A stretch of DNA of 64,000 nucleotides from Roseimaritima ulvae. Lineage in GTDB: Bacteria; Planctomycetota; Planctomycetia; Pirellulales; Pirellulaceae. The stretch spans positions 5,003,404-5,067,403 of the forward strand of contig NZ_CP042914.1 in assembly GCF_008065135.1 (NCBI RefSeq), given 5' to 3'. This document shows, one piece after another, positions 50,024-58,789 of the stretch. Made by a program: the position numbers and the translations under genes. How positions within the stretch are numbered: the first letter of the stretch is position 1; every line of letters starts with the position of its first letter. Under the pieces are notes generated by a model that saw nothing but the letters and a program-made list of their open reading frames with translations, ran no database searches and was not told where the DNA came from.

Positions 50024-51082
50024 ATGCCCAGCTCCAATCCATTCCGTCCAGCGCTCGCCAAGATGCAGCCCTATGTTCCCGGTGAACAACCGCAGGGCGG
50101 CAAATTCATCAAGCTGAACACGAACGAAAACCCGTACCCCGCCCCGGCCGCGGTGACCGACGCGATCACGGCCGCCGCCGCGGCCGGCCTGCAACGTTAC
50201 CCGGACCCCACGGCCAGTTCGTTTCGACGACAGGCGGCCGAAGTGCTGGGCTTGCCGGGCCCCGAATGGATCCTGGCCGGCAACGGCAGCGATGAAATTT
50301 TGACGATCCTGGTGCGGGCCATCGTGGGAGAAGGACAGCGGCTGCGACTGCCGTACCCGAGCTATATCCTGTATCGCACGTTGGCCGACATTCAGGGTGC
50401 CGTTTGGGAACAAACGGCCTTCGAATCCGATTGGAAATTGCCAGCCGCCTTTGGCGAAGGGGACGAAGATCTACGGCTGGCGTTCTTGCCGAACCCCAAC
50501 AGCCCCAGTGGCACGGTGTTGCCGCCTGAAGAAGTGTTGTCGCTGGCCGAGCGACTGCCGTGCCCGTTGGTGGTCGACGAGGCCTACGCGGACTTTGCCG
50601 ATTCGCACTGTTTGGATTTGGTGCGGCAAAGCGACCAGGTATTCGTCACTCGCACGCTGAGCAAATCGTACGCGCTGGCTGGATTGCGGTTTGGGTTCGT
50701 CGTCGCCCAGCCGCAGTTGATCGCCGAACTGCAAAAGATCAAAGACAGTTACAACTGTGATACGCTGTCAATCGCCGCGGCCACCGCCGCCATCGCCAGC
50801 ACGGATTGGTTGGCCGACAACGTGGCCAAGATCAAAGCCACACGCAGCCGGATGCAGGACCGCCTGACTGAACTGGGCTTCAACGTGACGCCCTCACAAG
50901 CCAATTTTGTTTGGTGTCAGCATCCGCATAAATCGCACAAAGAGTTATACGAACAATTGAAACGCAGCCAAATCCTGGTCCGTTATATGAATTTCCCCCA
51001 GTGGGGCGACGGGTTGCGTATAAGTGTAGGCACCGACGATCAGGCGGACGCTTGTCTGCTGATGTTGTCGCAACTGTTGTAG
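50024..51082 (+). CDS. hisC: Histidinol-phosphate aminotransferase
   Basis: HisC moves an amino group from glutamate to imidazole acetol-phosphate using pyridoxal phosphate. The start LNTNENPYPAP and PDPTA block, the VDEAYADF motif, and the Schiff-base Lys in TLSKSYALAGLRFGF are typical. 352 residues is the normal length. The gene is second in the his operon and is followed 12 bp later by hisB. Other aromatic aminotransferases are less likely, given this operon. Confidence 0.95.
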   Translation: MPSSNPFRPALAKMQPYVPGEQPQGGKFIKLNTNENPYPAPAAVTDAITAAAAAGLQRYPDPTASSFRRQAAEVLGLPGPEWILAGNGSDEILTILVRAIVGEGQRLRLPYPSYILYRTLADIQGAVWEQTAFESDWKLPAAFGEGDEDLRLAFLPNPNSPSGTVLPPEEVLSLAERLPCPLVVDEAYADFADSHCLDLVRQSDQVFVTRTLSKSYALAGLRFGFVVAQPQLIAELQKIKDSYNCDTLSIAAATAAIASTDWLADNVAKIKATRSRMQDRLTELGFNVTPSQANFVWCQHPHKSHKELYEQLKRSQILVRYMNFPQWGDGLRISVGTDDQADACLLMLSQLL

Positions 51083-51094
51083 GCAATAAGAACG

Positions 51095-51682
51095 ATGGCA
51101 CGAGAAGCAAACATCCAACGCCGAACGGGCGAAACCGACATCCAACTGAGCCTCAACTTGGACGGCAGTGGTGCCGGCAAACGGTCCACGGGAATCGGTT
51201 TCTTGGACCACATGCTGGATCTATTCGCCCGTCATGCGCTGATCGATTTGACCGTCAACGCCAACGGCGACCTGCACGTCGATGATCACCATACGGCTGA
51301 AGACGTGGGCATCTGTTTGGGACAAGCGATCGACAACGCCCTGGGAGACCGCGCGGGAATCCGTCGCTACGGCCATTTCACCCTCCCGATGGACGAAGTT
51401 CTGGTGACTTCGGCGGTGGATATGGGCGGCCGCTACGCTTTCGAATACCAGGCACCAATCGCGGCGGCCAAGATTGGCACGTTTGACAGCGAGCTGGTCG
51501 AGCATTTTTGGCAAAGCTTTGCTGCCAACGCGCACTGCAACCTACATGTGTTGATGCATTACGGACGCAACTCGCATCACATTTCCGAAGCGGTTTTTAA
51601 AGCCACCGCACGAGCCATCCGGATGGCGGCGGAAAGCGATCCCCGCAGCGACGCGGTGCCCAGCACCAAGGGCGTGTTGTAA
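51095..51682 (+). CDS. hisB: Imidazoleglycerol-phosphate dehydratase
   Basis: HisB removes water from imidazole glycerol phosphate, in the sixth step of histidine synthesis. The metal-binding motifs are [11 protein letters not shown] and [10 protein letters not shown], with [13 protein letters not shown] early on. At 195 residues it is the mono-functional dehydratase without the phosphatase half of the E. coli enzyme. The histidinol-phosphatase must be elsewhere. It ends the his operon; the next gene runs on the opposite strand. Confidence 0.95.
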   Translation: MAREANIQRRTGETDIQLSLNLDGSGAGKRSTGIGFLDHMLDLFARHALIDLTVNANGDLHVDDHHTAEDVGICLGQAIDNALGDRAGIRRYGHFTLPMDEVLVTSAVDMGGRYAFEYQAPIAAAKIGTFDSELVEHFWQSFAANAHCNLHVLMHYGRNSHHISEAVFKATARAIRMAAESDPRSDAVPSTKGVL

Positions 51683-51732
51683 AAGCCGTCGCGAGCGGCT
51701 CGCTTCGGAACTCGCTCGGTTTCCGAACTGGC

Positions 51733-52194
51733 TCAGTCCCAGAAATTGCTGCGGGGTTCCAAGATCTCACGCAGGATCACGGCTTGTTTCATGCCGTTGG
51801 GAGATTTTAGCAAACGGATAATGTCCTCCGCGGCGTTGGATTGTTCGCCTCGATCGCTGCGTTCCTGTTTGCCTTCCTCCGAATGCCGCTGCAGTTCGCT
51901 GTCGACCTTGGCTTGATCTTCGGCTTCTCGACTCCGCCGCCGCTGGCTCATCGATTCATGTTCGTCGTCCTCGATGATCTCCGCCAGCAAGGGTTCGGCC
52001 TGCTGCACCGGAGGCTGATAGGGCGGAGCCTGTTGGGCCCTCCGCTCGGCTCGCGGCAGACGTTCGGTGGCGCGATCGGTGTACTGCGGCGCGGCGGGCC
52101 GCGTGGCCTGCTGCTGCTGAGCGTTGCGCTGGTTGGCGCGTTGCTGCCGTCGTTCGGCAGCGCGGCGGAGGAACTCTTCGATATCTCCGGCCAT
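51733..52194 (-). CDS. Small Gln/Arg-rich charged hypothetical protein
   Basis: A 153-residue hydrophilic protein (MAGDIEEFLRRAAERRQQRAN...) with a Gln/Ala/Pro-rich first half, an Arg/Glu-rich middle and a short ordered end (AAEDIIRLLKSPNGMKQAVIL). It has no membrane segment. The ordered end might be a docking segment. It is located 43 bp downstream of floA on the same strand, so it may be co-transcribed with the flotillin. No family is known to me. Confidence 0.55.
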   Translation of the reverse strand: MAGDIEEFLRRAAERRQQRANQRNAQQQQATRPAAPQYTDRATERLPRAERRAQQAPPYQPPVQQAEPLLAEIIEDDEHESMSQRRRSREAEDQAKVDSELQRHSEEGKQERSDRGEQSNAAEDIIRLLKSPNGMKQAVILREILEPRSNFWD

Positions 52195-52237
52195 GATGAC
52201 CCTCGGTATTTAAGCCCGACCTGGAACCGGTCGAGCT

Positions 52238-53332
52238 TTAGTGGGATAGGTTGGAGGCGGAATAGGCGTCGGTGCTTTCTTTGCTGGTCACCGCCAACGC
52301 CTTTCGCATCTCGGTGTCGGCGCTGATGTTCTGCAATTTGAAGTAGTCCAGAATTCCCAGTTTGCCGGATCGGAAAGCATCGGCCATGGCTTCCGGCACG
52401 GCGGCTTGAGCGAGCACCAATTGAGCCCGGCTCTCTTCGACCTTGGCTTCCATTTCTTTTTCGGCAGCCACCGCCGATGCGCGTTTGTTTTCCGCTCGAG
52501 CTCGCGCGACCTGGGTGTCGGCTTCCGCTTGATCGGCTTGCAGGCGAGCCCCAATGTTGGCGCCAACGTCGATGTCGGCGATGTCGATGGAGACGATTTC
52601 GAAAGCGGTTTGCGAGTCCAAGCGTTTGGCCAACACGGCTTTACTGATCACGTCCGGGTTTTCCAACACCGCCTTGTGACTGGCCGCACTACCGATCGCA
52701 CTGACGATGCCTTCGCCGACCCGCGCGATAATCGTCTCCTCGGTCGCCCCACCAATTAACTGTTGCAAGTTGGCTCGGACCGTCACGCGAGCTTTGACCT
52801 TCAACTGGATGCCGTCTTTGGCGACCGCATCCAGCGAAGCTTTGGCGGAGCCTCGCGGCGGACAGTCGATGACTTTGGGATAAACGCTGGTCTGCACCGA
52901 TTCCAGCACGTCACGGCCGGCCAAGTCGATCGCCGTGGCTTCCTTAAAGGTCAAGCTGATCGTTTTGGCTTTTTTGGCCGCGATCAACGCCCGCGTTACC
53001 TGCTGTACGTTACCCCCGGCCAGGGCATGCGCTTCCAGGGCTCGCGTGGTTAGGTCCGGATCGGACAGCCCTGACTGCACCGACATGATCTTGGCACGCA
53101 CGATGCCGCGGGTGTTGACTTTGCGAAACGTCATCCCGATCAAGTCCAGGAAACCGACTTTGGCGCCCGTCAGCAAGGACTGAATCCACAGCCCAAAATA
53201 GCTGGCAAACACGCCAAACAGGACCAGCACAAAGGCCACGACCACCAGCGCCGCAATGATCAGCCACATCATTCCCGATGCCGCATCCTGGGCCAGCAGG
53301 TTCAGATTCAGTACGTCCACGGTGCTACTCAT
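52238..53332 (-). CDS. floA: Flotillin-like protein FloA (UPF0365/YqfA)
   Basis: FloA forms oligomers at ordered membrane domains and organises membrane protein complexes. An N-terminal hydrophobic hairpin ([22 protein letters not shown], about residues 20-45) is followed by an SPFH-like domain ([40 protein letters not shown]) and a helical end rich in Ala/Glu ([20 protein letters not shown]). The 364 residues are a little longer than in Bacillus. The downstream charged protein (51733-52194) may be its partner; this is from position only. Confidence 0.9.
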   Translation of the reverse strand: MSSTVDVLNLNLLAQDAASGMMWLIIAALVVVAFVLVLFGVFASYFGLWIQSLLTGAKVGFLDLIGMTFRKVNTRGIVRAKIMSVQSGLSDPDLTTRALEAHALAGGNVQQVTRALIAAKKAKTISLTFKEATAIDLAGRDVLESVQTSVYPKVIDCPPRGSAKASLDAVAKDGIQLKVKARVTVRANLQQLIGGATEETIIARVGEGIVSAIGSAASHKAVLENPDVISKAVLAKRLDSQTAFEIVSIDIADIDVGANIGARLQADQAEADTQVARARAENKRASAVAAEKEMEAKVEESRAQLVLAQAAVPEAMADAFRSGKLGILDYFKLQNISADTEMRKALAVTSKESTDAYSASNLSH

Positions 53333-53421
53333 AGAGATTTGTTAAGGAAGGACCCGATAGGCCTATGTTATACGATATTCCCCAGCCCCCGTGGGATAGG
53401 GGGACAAAGGAAACGATCCCC

Positions 53422-53483
53422 CGTAGCTACCGTCGCCAGACGGTGGGACAGCCACGCCCGTAGCTACCGTCGCCAGACGGGGG
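53422..53483 (+). repeat. GCCA-hairpin repeats, direct pair
   Basis: CGTAGCTACCGTCGCCAGAC... occurs at 53422-53446 and 53459-53483 in the same orientation, unlike the opposed pairs elsewhere. Stems are CCGTC/GACGG. It lies between floA and the transferase gene. Confidence 0.8.
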
Positions 53484-53517
53484 GACCGCCGCTGCTTCCC
53501 CAGGCTGGAAGCCTAGG

Positions 53518-54276
53518 CTACGTGGCGGCCGGGTCGTCCTCGACAGTCCGCCACCGGCCGTCGACCAGCCGCTGCTGGAGACGGAAGCCGGACTTGTAGT
53601 TCAGGTGCCGATTTTCCGCAACGTACAGCCCCAGATACAAATATTCGTGCTGGCGTTGCTGACACCATTCCAGCTGTTTCAGAATCGCGTAGGTGCCCAG
53701 CGAGTATCGCGAAAAAGCGGGGTCGTAGTAGGTGTACACCGCCGACATCGCCCGTTCGCCCAGATCCGCCACGGCCACGGCCACCAATTGACCTTCGTAT
53801 GCAAACTGGAACTCGACCGTCCGACAAAACGTATCGACCAAAAACGCCCGGTAAGACAGTTGGTCAATGTCCTCCAAGTCGGAACTCAGATCTCGGGCAT
53901 TGCGATGCAGGTTGAACAATTCTACATGCCGGTCGTCGACCGTTGCCGGAACGACTTGCACGTCGAGCGACTTATCACCGCGGCGAAGTACCCGGCGTTG
54001 GGAAGCTCGCGGCTGGAAATCCTCGACCAGCACCCGCGTGGGCTCGCAGGCCTGGCAGGTGGGGCACTGCGTACGGTACAGAAAGGCCCCGCTGCGACGA
54101 TAGCCGGCCTCCAGGAAAGCGTCCACATCGGGCCCCAGGTACGTCCGCCGCGGCCACTGCAGCGGCATTCTGGCAATCGTATCGGGCAGATAGGGGCAGG
54201 GCTGCAGATTGTCCTGCACAACGACCAGCGTGGCATCGTCAAAGGCCGATGTGCGTCGCGGGCCGACATCACGCAT
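53518..54276 (-). CDS. bpt: Aspartate/glutamate leucyltransferase (Bpt-type aminoacyl-tRNA-protein transferase)
   Basis: Bpt adds leucine (or arginine) from tRNA to N-terminal Asp/Glu, feeding the bacterial N-degron route. The N-terminal cysteine motif NLQPCPYLPD and the second pair CPTCQACEPTRV (CxxC) are typical. The C-terminal half (AVYTYYDPAFSRYSLGTYAI) is a GNAT-like fold. The ATG 54276 is chosen; the frame further up starts with a TTG. Length 252 is normal. Whether the transferred amino acid is Leu or Arg cannot be read from the sequence. Confidence 0.88.
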   Translation of the reverse strand: MRDVGPRRTSAFDDATLVVVQDNLQPCPYLPDTIARMPLQWPRRTYLGPDVDAFLEAGYRRSGAFLYRTQCPTCQACEPTRVLVEDFQPRASQRRVLRRGDKSLDVQVVPATVDDRHVELFNLHRNARDLSSDLEDIDQLSYRAFLVDTFCRTVEFQFAYEGQLVAVAVADLGERAMSAVYTYYDPAFSRYSLGTYAILKQLEWCQQRQHEYLYLGLYVAENRHLNYKSGFRLQQRLVDGRWRTVEDDPAAT

Positions 54277-54384
54277 ATTCTGAATCCGCCTGAAGAAGCA
54301 ATGAACCGGCAACGCCTATCGCAGGATTCTACGATTTCCCGGCGGCGAAAGCCACTGTCGCTTGAGCTGCCGGCTGCGGTGCGA

Positions 54385-55068
54385 TCAAGCGGCTCGCCTG
54401 GTTTCCCAGTCGCTGGTGTCCGGTGGGGCACCACAGCGATTGACTTCACGCACCGATTGCACCAACTGAATTGGCAACAGCACCAGGCCCACCGCGGTCA
54501 AGGCAGCCAAGCCGATCAGACATCCCGTGGTCGTCATCGCACTGCCGGGAAAACCGATCGCCAGGACGGACAGCCCCAGCCCAAACACGACCAACAGGGC
54601 TTTGAATTCGGTCGGACCAAACGCCGCCAAAGTAAACCGCCCCGTCAACTTGGCTCGCAAGTTGGTCAACACGGCCATCGCCATCAACACGATCACGGCC
54701 ACCAAGCCAAGATCCAACCGGCCGCAGGCCACGGCCAAACCGACCAACCAATAGGTAAACGACAGCGGGTCGGTGAAGTGATCCAGCAACTCGCCGCCGT
54801 TGCGGCACTGGCCGGTCGTTCGAGCGTGTTTGCCGTCGACACAATCGGCCAAATGATTGCCGGCAATGCCCGCCGCCGCGACCAACCCGCCCCACCAAAA
54901 ACGGCTCGACAACGCCAGCCCCATCGCTCCGCAAACGGCCGACAAGTGCCCAATCGCCACGATGCCCTCCGGCGGAAACCAGCGAGGAATCCGCAAATGA
55001 GGATACAATGCGGATAGCGGAGGACCGACGTAGGGGTCCAGCAGACTGTGAGAGATGCGTTTCGACAT
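54385..55068 (-). CDS. CDP-alcohol phosphatidyltransferase
   Basis: This integral membrane enzyme moves a phosphatidyl or similar group from a CDP-linked donor to an alcohol. The signature D-G-x2-A-R-x8-G-x3-D-x3-D is complete: VDGKHARTTGQCRNGGELLD continuing HFTD. About six hydrophobic helices follow (AVCGAMGLALSSRFWW, LVGLAVACGRLDLGLVA and others). The acceptor alcohol (glycerol phosphate, inositol, serine) is not predictable. 227 residues is the usual length. The gene is upstream of the transferase on the same strand, with no overlap. Confidence 0.88.
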   Translation of the reverse strand: MSKRISHSLLDPYVGPPLSALYPHLRIPRWFPPEGIVAIGHLSAVCGAMGLALSSRFWWGGLVAAAGIAGNHLADCVDGKHARTTGQCRNGGELLDHFTDPLSFTYWLVGLAVACGRLDLGLVAVIVLMAMAVLTNLRAKLTGRFTLAAFGPTEFKALLVVFGLGLSVLAIGFPGSAMTTTGCLIGLAALTAVGLVLLPIQLVQSVREVNRCGAPPDTSDWETRRAA

Positions 55069-55264
55069 CGATGGGTTCCTTGTTTTTGGGGTCTATGTCC
55101 CCGGAGCCCATCAACGGGAAAGTTCCGCGCGGTGATGACCGATTTAGCGAAAAAGCGTTTCCCAGAAGGGGGACGTCTGATTCAAGGGGCGCATCCTGCG
55201 AGCCGCGTCAGTCGACAATGACGCGGTAACGATTCCCGCCCTATTCCCGAAGGGAATTTCAGAT

Positions 55265-55488
55265 AATAGCCGGTGGTCAGCGCAGCGCCACCACCGGAAA
55301 GGAACGGGCAAAATCGGCCCCCCCTCTCCCCCAAAACAAGCTTGCAAATAACAGGTTTGATTTCAACGCTACCGCTCGTTTTCTAGGTCAGTCGTCACCG
55401 CTGCAAAGGCTTGTTTTGGGAGAGAGGGGAGCCCAATTTTCGTCGCGTCTATTCCGGCGGTGGTCGCTGCGCTCGACCGCCGGCTATT
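55265..55488. repeat. Long imperfect palindrome (224 bp)
   Basis: Left arm 55265-55341 and right arm 55409-55488 are mostly complementary, including 28 of 32 bases at 55310-55341/55409-55440 (inner core CCAAAACAAGC) and outer AATAGCCGG/CCGGCTATT. The loop is about 67 nt. It encodes nothing. It fits a MITE or a cruciform-forming repeat. Confidence 0.7.
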
Positions 55489-55633
55489 GGCTATAACGCC
55501 TTCGGCGTACTTCGCCCAGCGATCCTATCCCAGGCCGCTTTTCTGGCAGCTAGCTTGCCAGATCGTCGACACCTCGACAAATTTTGACGTCAGCCACCTA
55601 AAACGCCGTGGTTCACGACGCGGCTCGTAGGAT

Positions 55634-55745
55634 GCGCCCCTTTTTAAGGAGGGTCGAGCTTTAGCGAGGGGAGGTTTTTATGATTTTCGGCAGCCGCGCG
55701 GTCGCCCTCTCCTCGCTGAGGCTCGACTCTCCCAGGGGGAGAGTA
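55634..55745. repeat. Structured dispersed repeat, copy 3 (diverged, shortened)
   Basis: The core AAGGAGGGTCGAGC and the GCGCGGTCGCCCTCTCCTCG block of copies 1 and 2 are kept, but the AT-rich ends are lost. It lies 10 bp from the stop of the thioredoxin-like gene and might help to end that transcript. Confidence 0.75.
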
Positions 55746-55754
55746 TAAAAGTAC

Positions 55755-56408
55755 TCAGTCTCGGCGGCGACGACGCTGACGCTCGTAACGAATATTGCAG
55801 CCGATCGGAACCGTCTCCCGCAGCGTCACTTCTTTCCCCGCTAGCGTGGCCTGCAAAGCATCTTTCAAATAATGCGTCTTGATGTCCTTGCCGCTGGGGC
55901 TGTCGTCGAACGAACCTTGGTAAACCAGTTTCCGCTGCTGGTCAAACACAAAAAATTCCGGCGTGCGAGTTGCTCCAAACGCCTTGGCGATTTTTTGACT
56001 GGGATCGTACAAGTAGGGAAACTCAAATCCCTTGTCTTGGGCTCGTTGCTTCATCGCATCAAGTTGATCCTCGGCCACCTTGTTAACGTTGATGGCGATC
56101 AGCTGAACCGTGCCGTCCGGATAAGCTTTGTCCAGCGCCAGCAGTCGATCTTCGACATCCACGGCGTACGGACAGGAATTGCAGGTAAACGCCACCACCA
56201 CACACTTCGCTTCGGCGACATCGGCCGCAGCATGCCGTTTGCCATCGACGCCCTCCAACGCTTCCCAGCGGGGCATCGCATCCCCGGGACTCAAAACCCG
56301 ATTAAACTCGCCAGCGAACCCCGGCGACGACGCTCCGCATACCAGCGAGCTGACAATAAACGCGGCGGCCAGCGAGGAATCAATCAAACGCATTAAACGG
56401 AATCTCAT
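55755..56408 (-). CDS. Secreted thioredoxin-fold (peroxiredoxin/TlpA-like) protein
   Basis: Signal peptide to about residue 32, then a TlpA/AhpC-TSA fold with the redox motif FTCNSCPYAVDVEDR (C-x2-C) and the cis-Pro region GATRTPEFFVFDQ. Such CxSCP proteins are common in planctomycetes and probably move electrons or sense peroxide outside the cytoplasm; the target is not known. The C-terminal Arg-rich tail (RYERQRRRRRD) is unusual. ATG 56408 overlaps by 4 bp (ATGA) the stop of a small gene directly upstream, so it is the last gene of an operon. Confidence 0.82.
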   Translation of the reverse strand: MRFRLMRLIDSSLAAAFIVSSLVCGASSPGFAGEFNRVLSPGDAMPRWEALEGVDGKRHAAADVAEAKCVVVAFTCNSCPYAVDVEDRLLALDKAYPDGTVQLIAINVNKVAEDQLDAMKQRAQDKGFEFPYLYDPSQKIAKAFGATRTPEFFVFDQQRKLVYQGSFDDSPSGKDIKTHYLKDALQATLAGKEVTLRETVPIGCNIRYERQRRRRRD

Positions 56409-56572
56409 GCAAAAGGCGGGGAGCAGTGAATCGTAGCCGCATTGTACGTCCAGCAGGTGGCCCCCGCCAACACGAAGACCAACGGCGCAGCAAACCCGGC
56501 GCGGTTGCGAATCACATCAAGCGGTCCGTCGTACACTGTCAGCGTTGGCGGCTGATTGAACGAGCTCGACAT
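56405..56572 (-). CDS. Small membrane protein (55 residues)
   Basis: The protein starts MSSSFNQPPTLTVYDGPLD and has one hydrophobic segment (GFAAPLVFVLAGATCWTY, about residues 26-43), then ends SPPFA. An AGAGGA site lies six bases before ATG 56572. It starts 15 bp after the stop of the cotransporter gene, and its TGA overlaps the next ATG (ATGA). This tight spacing on both sides strongly supports real coding. No family is known to me. Being this short, it would be missed by most gene-finding cut-offs. It could be a subunit or regulator of the transporter. Confidence 0.7.
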   Translation of the reverse strand: MSSSFNQPPTLTVYDGPLDVIRNRAGFAAPLVFVLAGATCWTYNAATIHCSPPFA

Positions 56573-56587
56573 ATCAATCCTCTGATT

Positions 56588-58789
56588 CTACGAATCCAGC
56601 GACATGCCCCCGACGCTGTCGACAAACACGACGCGCGGCAGGTCGGCGGCCAAGGTTTGCATGCGTTCGTAAAAGACGACCTCCTCGCCTTCTTGCGGGG
56701 CGGCGAAGCCCATGATTACCAGGGCAGCATTCCGCGACGTGTCGCGGATGGCTTGCCCGGGGTCGCTGGCCACAATGGCTTGCGGCTGGACTCGGATCCG
56801 CGCTTGTTCAGCCAGCGTGGTCAGGTGTTCGACCACGTCTTCGCATCCAGCTTCGTTTTCGATCACACGCAACAGCCGGATCGGCCGTGCCCGCCAAGCG
56901 GTGTTTTTGGTTAATAGATGCGCCAGCAACAACATCAGTTCGCCGTTCTTGCGTCCGCGCCACCAGACATCGACGGTCCCCTGCGGAGCGGCCCAAGCAT
57001 CTTCGATGGTTTCGGTGACCCGCATGGCGACGATGCTGCGCTGCAGCGCGGTGATGGTTTGCAGCGTATTGCCAAAGACTTTGGCACGGTCGGGGTCTCG
57101 CGGCCAGCCCAGCAGCACCGTGTTGGGCCGCAGCGCTCCCAAGCCCTGACACTGCACCAGTGATTCGATGCCTTCCTGCAGGGTGCGGGCCAAACAGACC
57201 GCTGGAAACGCTTCCAGCTGCTCTTTACGAATCGTCTCGTCCAACAAACTCTCTTGGGCGAAGCGGCGGGAGTAGCGGTCTTGCACGTCGCCGTGGATCA
57301 CCTGCCCCAGCGCCAGGATACCGTGGCCGGAGGTGAACCAATGTCCGTAGGTTGCCAGATAGGGACGGTCCCAAGCGGCACCGACCAGCGACAGAATAAT
57401 GGGACGCCAGTTTTTCGGATGGTGCATCTCTGCTTCCAAACGCAACAGGTTGTGCCGTGTGCGTTCGAACATCAGTCCGCTCTGCACATTGCCCCAACGC
57501 GCCTCCACCTCCTTGCAGCTGATGTACCAGTGCAGCAATCCAATGGCCAGAATCGAAAAAGTGGCCCACCGCCAGTCAATCAAAAACATCACCACCAGAC
57601 AGCCCACGGTACCGGCCAGCGAGGTCGACCAATGACAGAATCGGAATTGCGGTCGGTAGCTGGGGTTTTTCGTGATGGCTTCGTAGAACGTGGCCAGATT
57701 GAGCAACCCGTAGGTCACCATAAAACACATCGTGATCAACGGAGCGATGGTGTTTAGGTCGGCGACCAGGATGCACAGTTGCGAGATAAAAAATGTCAGC
57801 AGGATAGCGCGGCGTGGTTCGGCATGCGTGCCGCTGGCGTGCGCAAAAGGACGCAGCGCCGCGAACACATTGTCCTTGGCAAACGCTTGTAGGATTCGCG
57901 GCGCGCCCATCATGCTGCCCAGCGCCGATGACAGCGTCGCCGCAAACACGCCGGCGGTGATCAACAGCGGCCAGCGGGCGATGTCGGCCACCACCAACGA
58001 ATCCGCCGTCAGCAGCGGCCCCGGACGACTGGCGGCAAGCAGCACGGCCATGGCCACATAGATCAACGCCGTGACCGCGATCGCCCACAAAGTGCCTTGA
58101 GGAATCGATTTGGCCGGAGCGCGCAGGTCTCCGGACATGTTAGCACCCGCCATGATTCCCGTCACCGCAGGGAAGAACAACGCGAACATCGAAAACAGGT
58201 TTTCCCCGCCGGTGAACTGCGACGCCATGTTTGCTTGCAGAGTCAGCAAACGAAACTCGTCCGCTGCGCCGACGGTAAACGACACCAACGACAGCGCCAG
58301 GGTGGCCAGAATGAAAAACTGCAGCTTGATCGTCCAACCGGCACCGATTATCACGCACATGAACACGGCCACATTGGTAATCGTTGCCAGCACCGTCACC
58401 GACAGGCCGCTCGGCACCGAACCCACAAAGGCTTCGGAAAAACCGATTACATACATCGCGACCGATATGGCCTGTGCCAGAAAAAACACCAGGCCGATCG
58501 CGCCGCCAAACTCCACCCCCAAACTGCGACTGATTAAGAAGTACGCACCGCCGCCCTGCACGCGGGTGTTTGTGGCAATCGCTGATAGGGACAGCGTGGT
58601 CAAGCCGGTCAACAGCTTGGAAACGGCTACGATCAACAACGCGTAAACCAACCCGGCTTGTCCGACCACAAAGCCGAATCGCAAGAACATGATCACCCCC
58701 AAGATCGTCAACACACAGGGGGTGAACACGCCTTCAAACGTTCCAAAGCGACCGTTAGGTTCGTCGCGAGTGCCGGGCGTTTGGCTCAC
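56588..58789 (-). CDS. APC-superfamily cotransporter (SLC12/cation-chloride-like)
   Basis: A 733-residue membrane protein. Residues about 20-440 form twelve helices of the APC fold (FEGVFTPCVLTILGVIMFLRFGFVVGQA; TTLSLSAIATNTRVQGGGAYFLISRSLG), like SLC12 cation-chloride cotransporters. The last 250 residues form a soluble domain with a USP-like part (NAALVIMGFAAPQEGEE), resembling the regulatory tail of that group. The transported ions are not predictable from sequence. The start is GTG 58789, overlapping the stop of the mscK-like gene (GTGA), which suggests coupled osmotic control. Confidence 0.88.
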   Translation of the reverse strand: MSQTPGTRDEPNGRFGTFEGVFTPCVLTILGVIMFLRFGFVVGQAGLVYALLIVAVSKLLTGLTTLSLSAIATNTRVQGGGAYFLISRSLGVEFGGAIGLVFFLAQAISVAMYVIGFSEAFVGSVPSGLSVTVLATITNVAVFMCVIIGAGWTIKLQFFILATLALSLVSFTVGAADEFRLLTLQANMASQFTGGENLFSMFALFFPAVTGIMAGANMSGDLRAPAKSIPQGTLWAIAVTALIYVAMAVLLAASRPGPLLTADSLVVADIARWPLLITAGVFAATLSSALGSMMGAPRILQAFAKDNVFAALRPFAHASGTHAEPRRAILLTFFISQLCILVADLNTIAPLITMCFMVTYGLLNLATFYEAITKNPSYRPQFRFCHWSTSLAGTVGCLVVMFLIDWRWATFSILAIGLLHWYISCKEVEARWGNVQSGLMFERTRHNLLRLEAEMHHPKNWRPIILSLVGAAWDRPYLATYGHWFTSGHGILALGQVIHGDVQDRYSRRFAQESLLDETIRKEQLEAFPAVCLARTLQEGIESLVQCQGLGALRPNTVLLGWPRDPDRAKVFGNTLQTITALQRSIVAMRVTETIEDAWAAPQGTVDVWWRGRKNGELMLLLAHLLTKNTAWRARPIRLLRVIENEAGCEDVVEHLTTLAEQARIRVQPQAIVASDPGQAIRDTSRNAALVIMGFAAPQEGEEVVFYERMQTLAADLPRVVFVDSVGGMSLDS

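Noticed and set aside
53605-55017. A 470-codon plus-strand frame opposite bpt and the phosphatidyltransferase
   Set aside because: The minus strand has two clear families with full motifs. The plus-strand product is rich in Gln, Arg and His without a domain.
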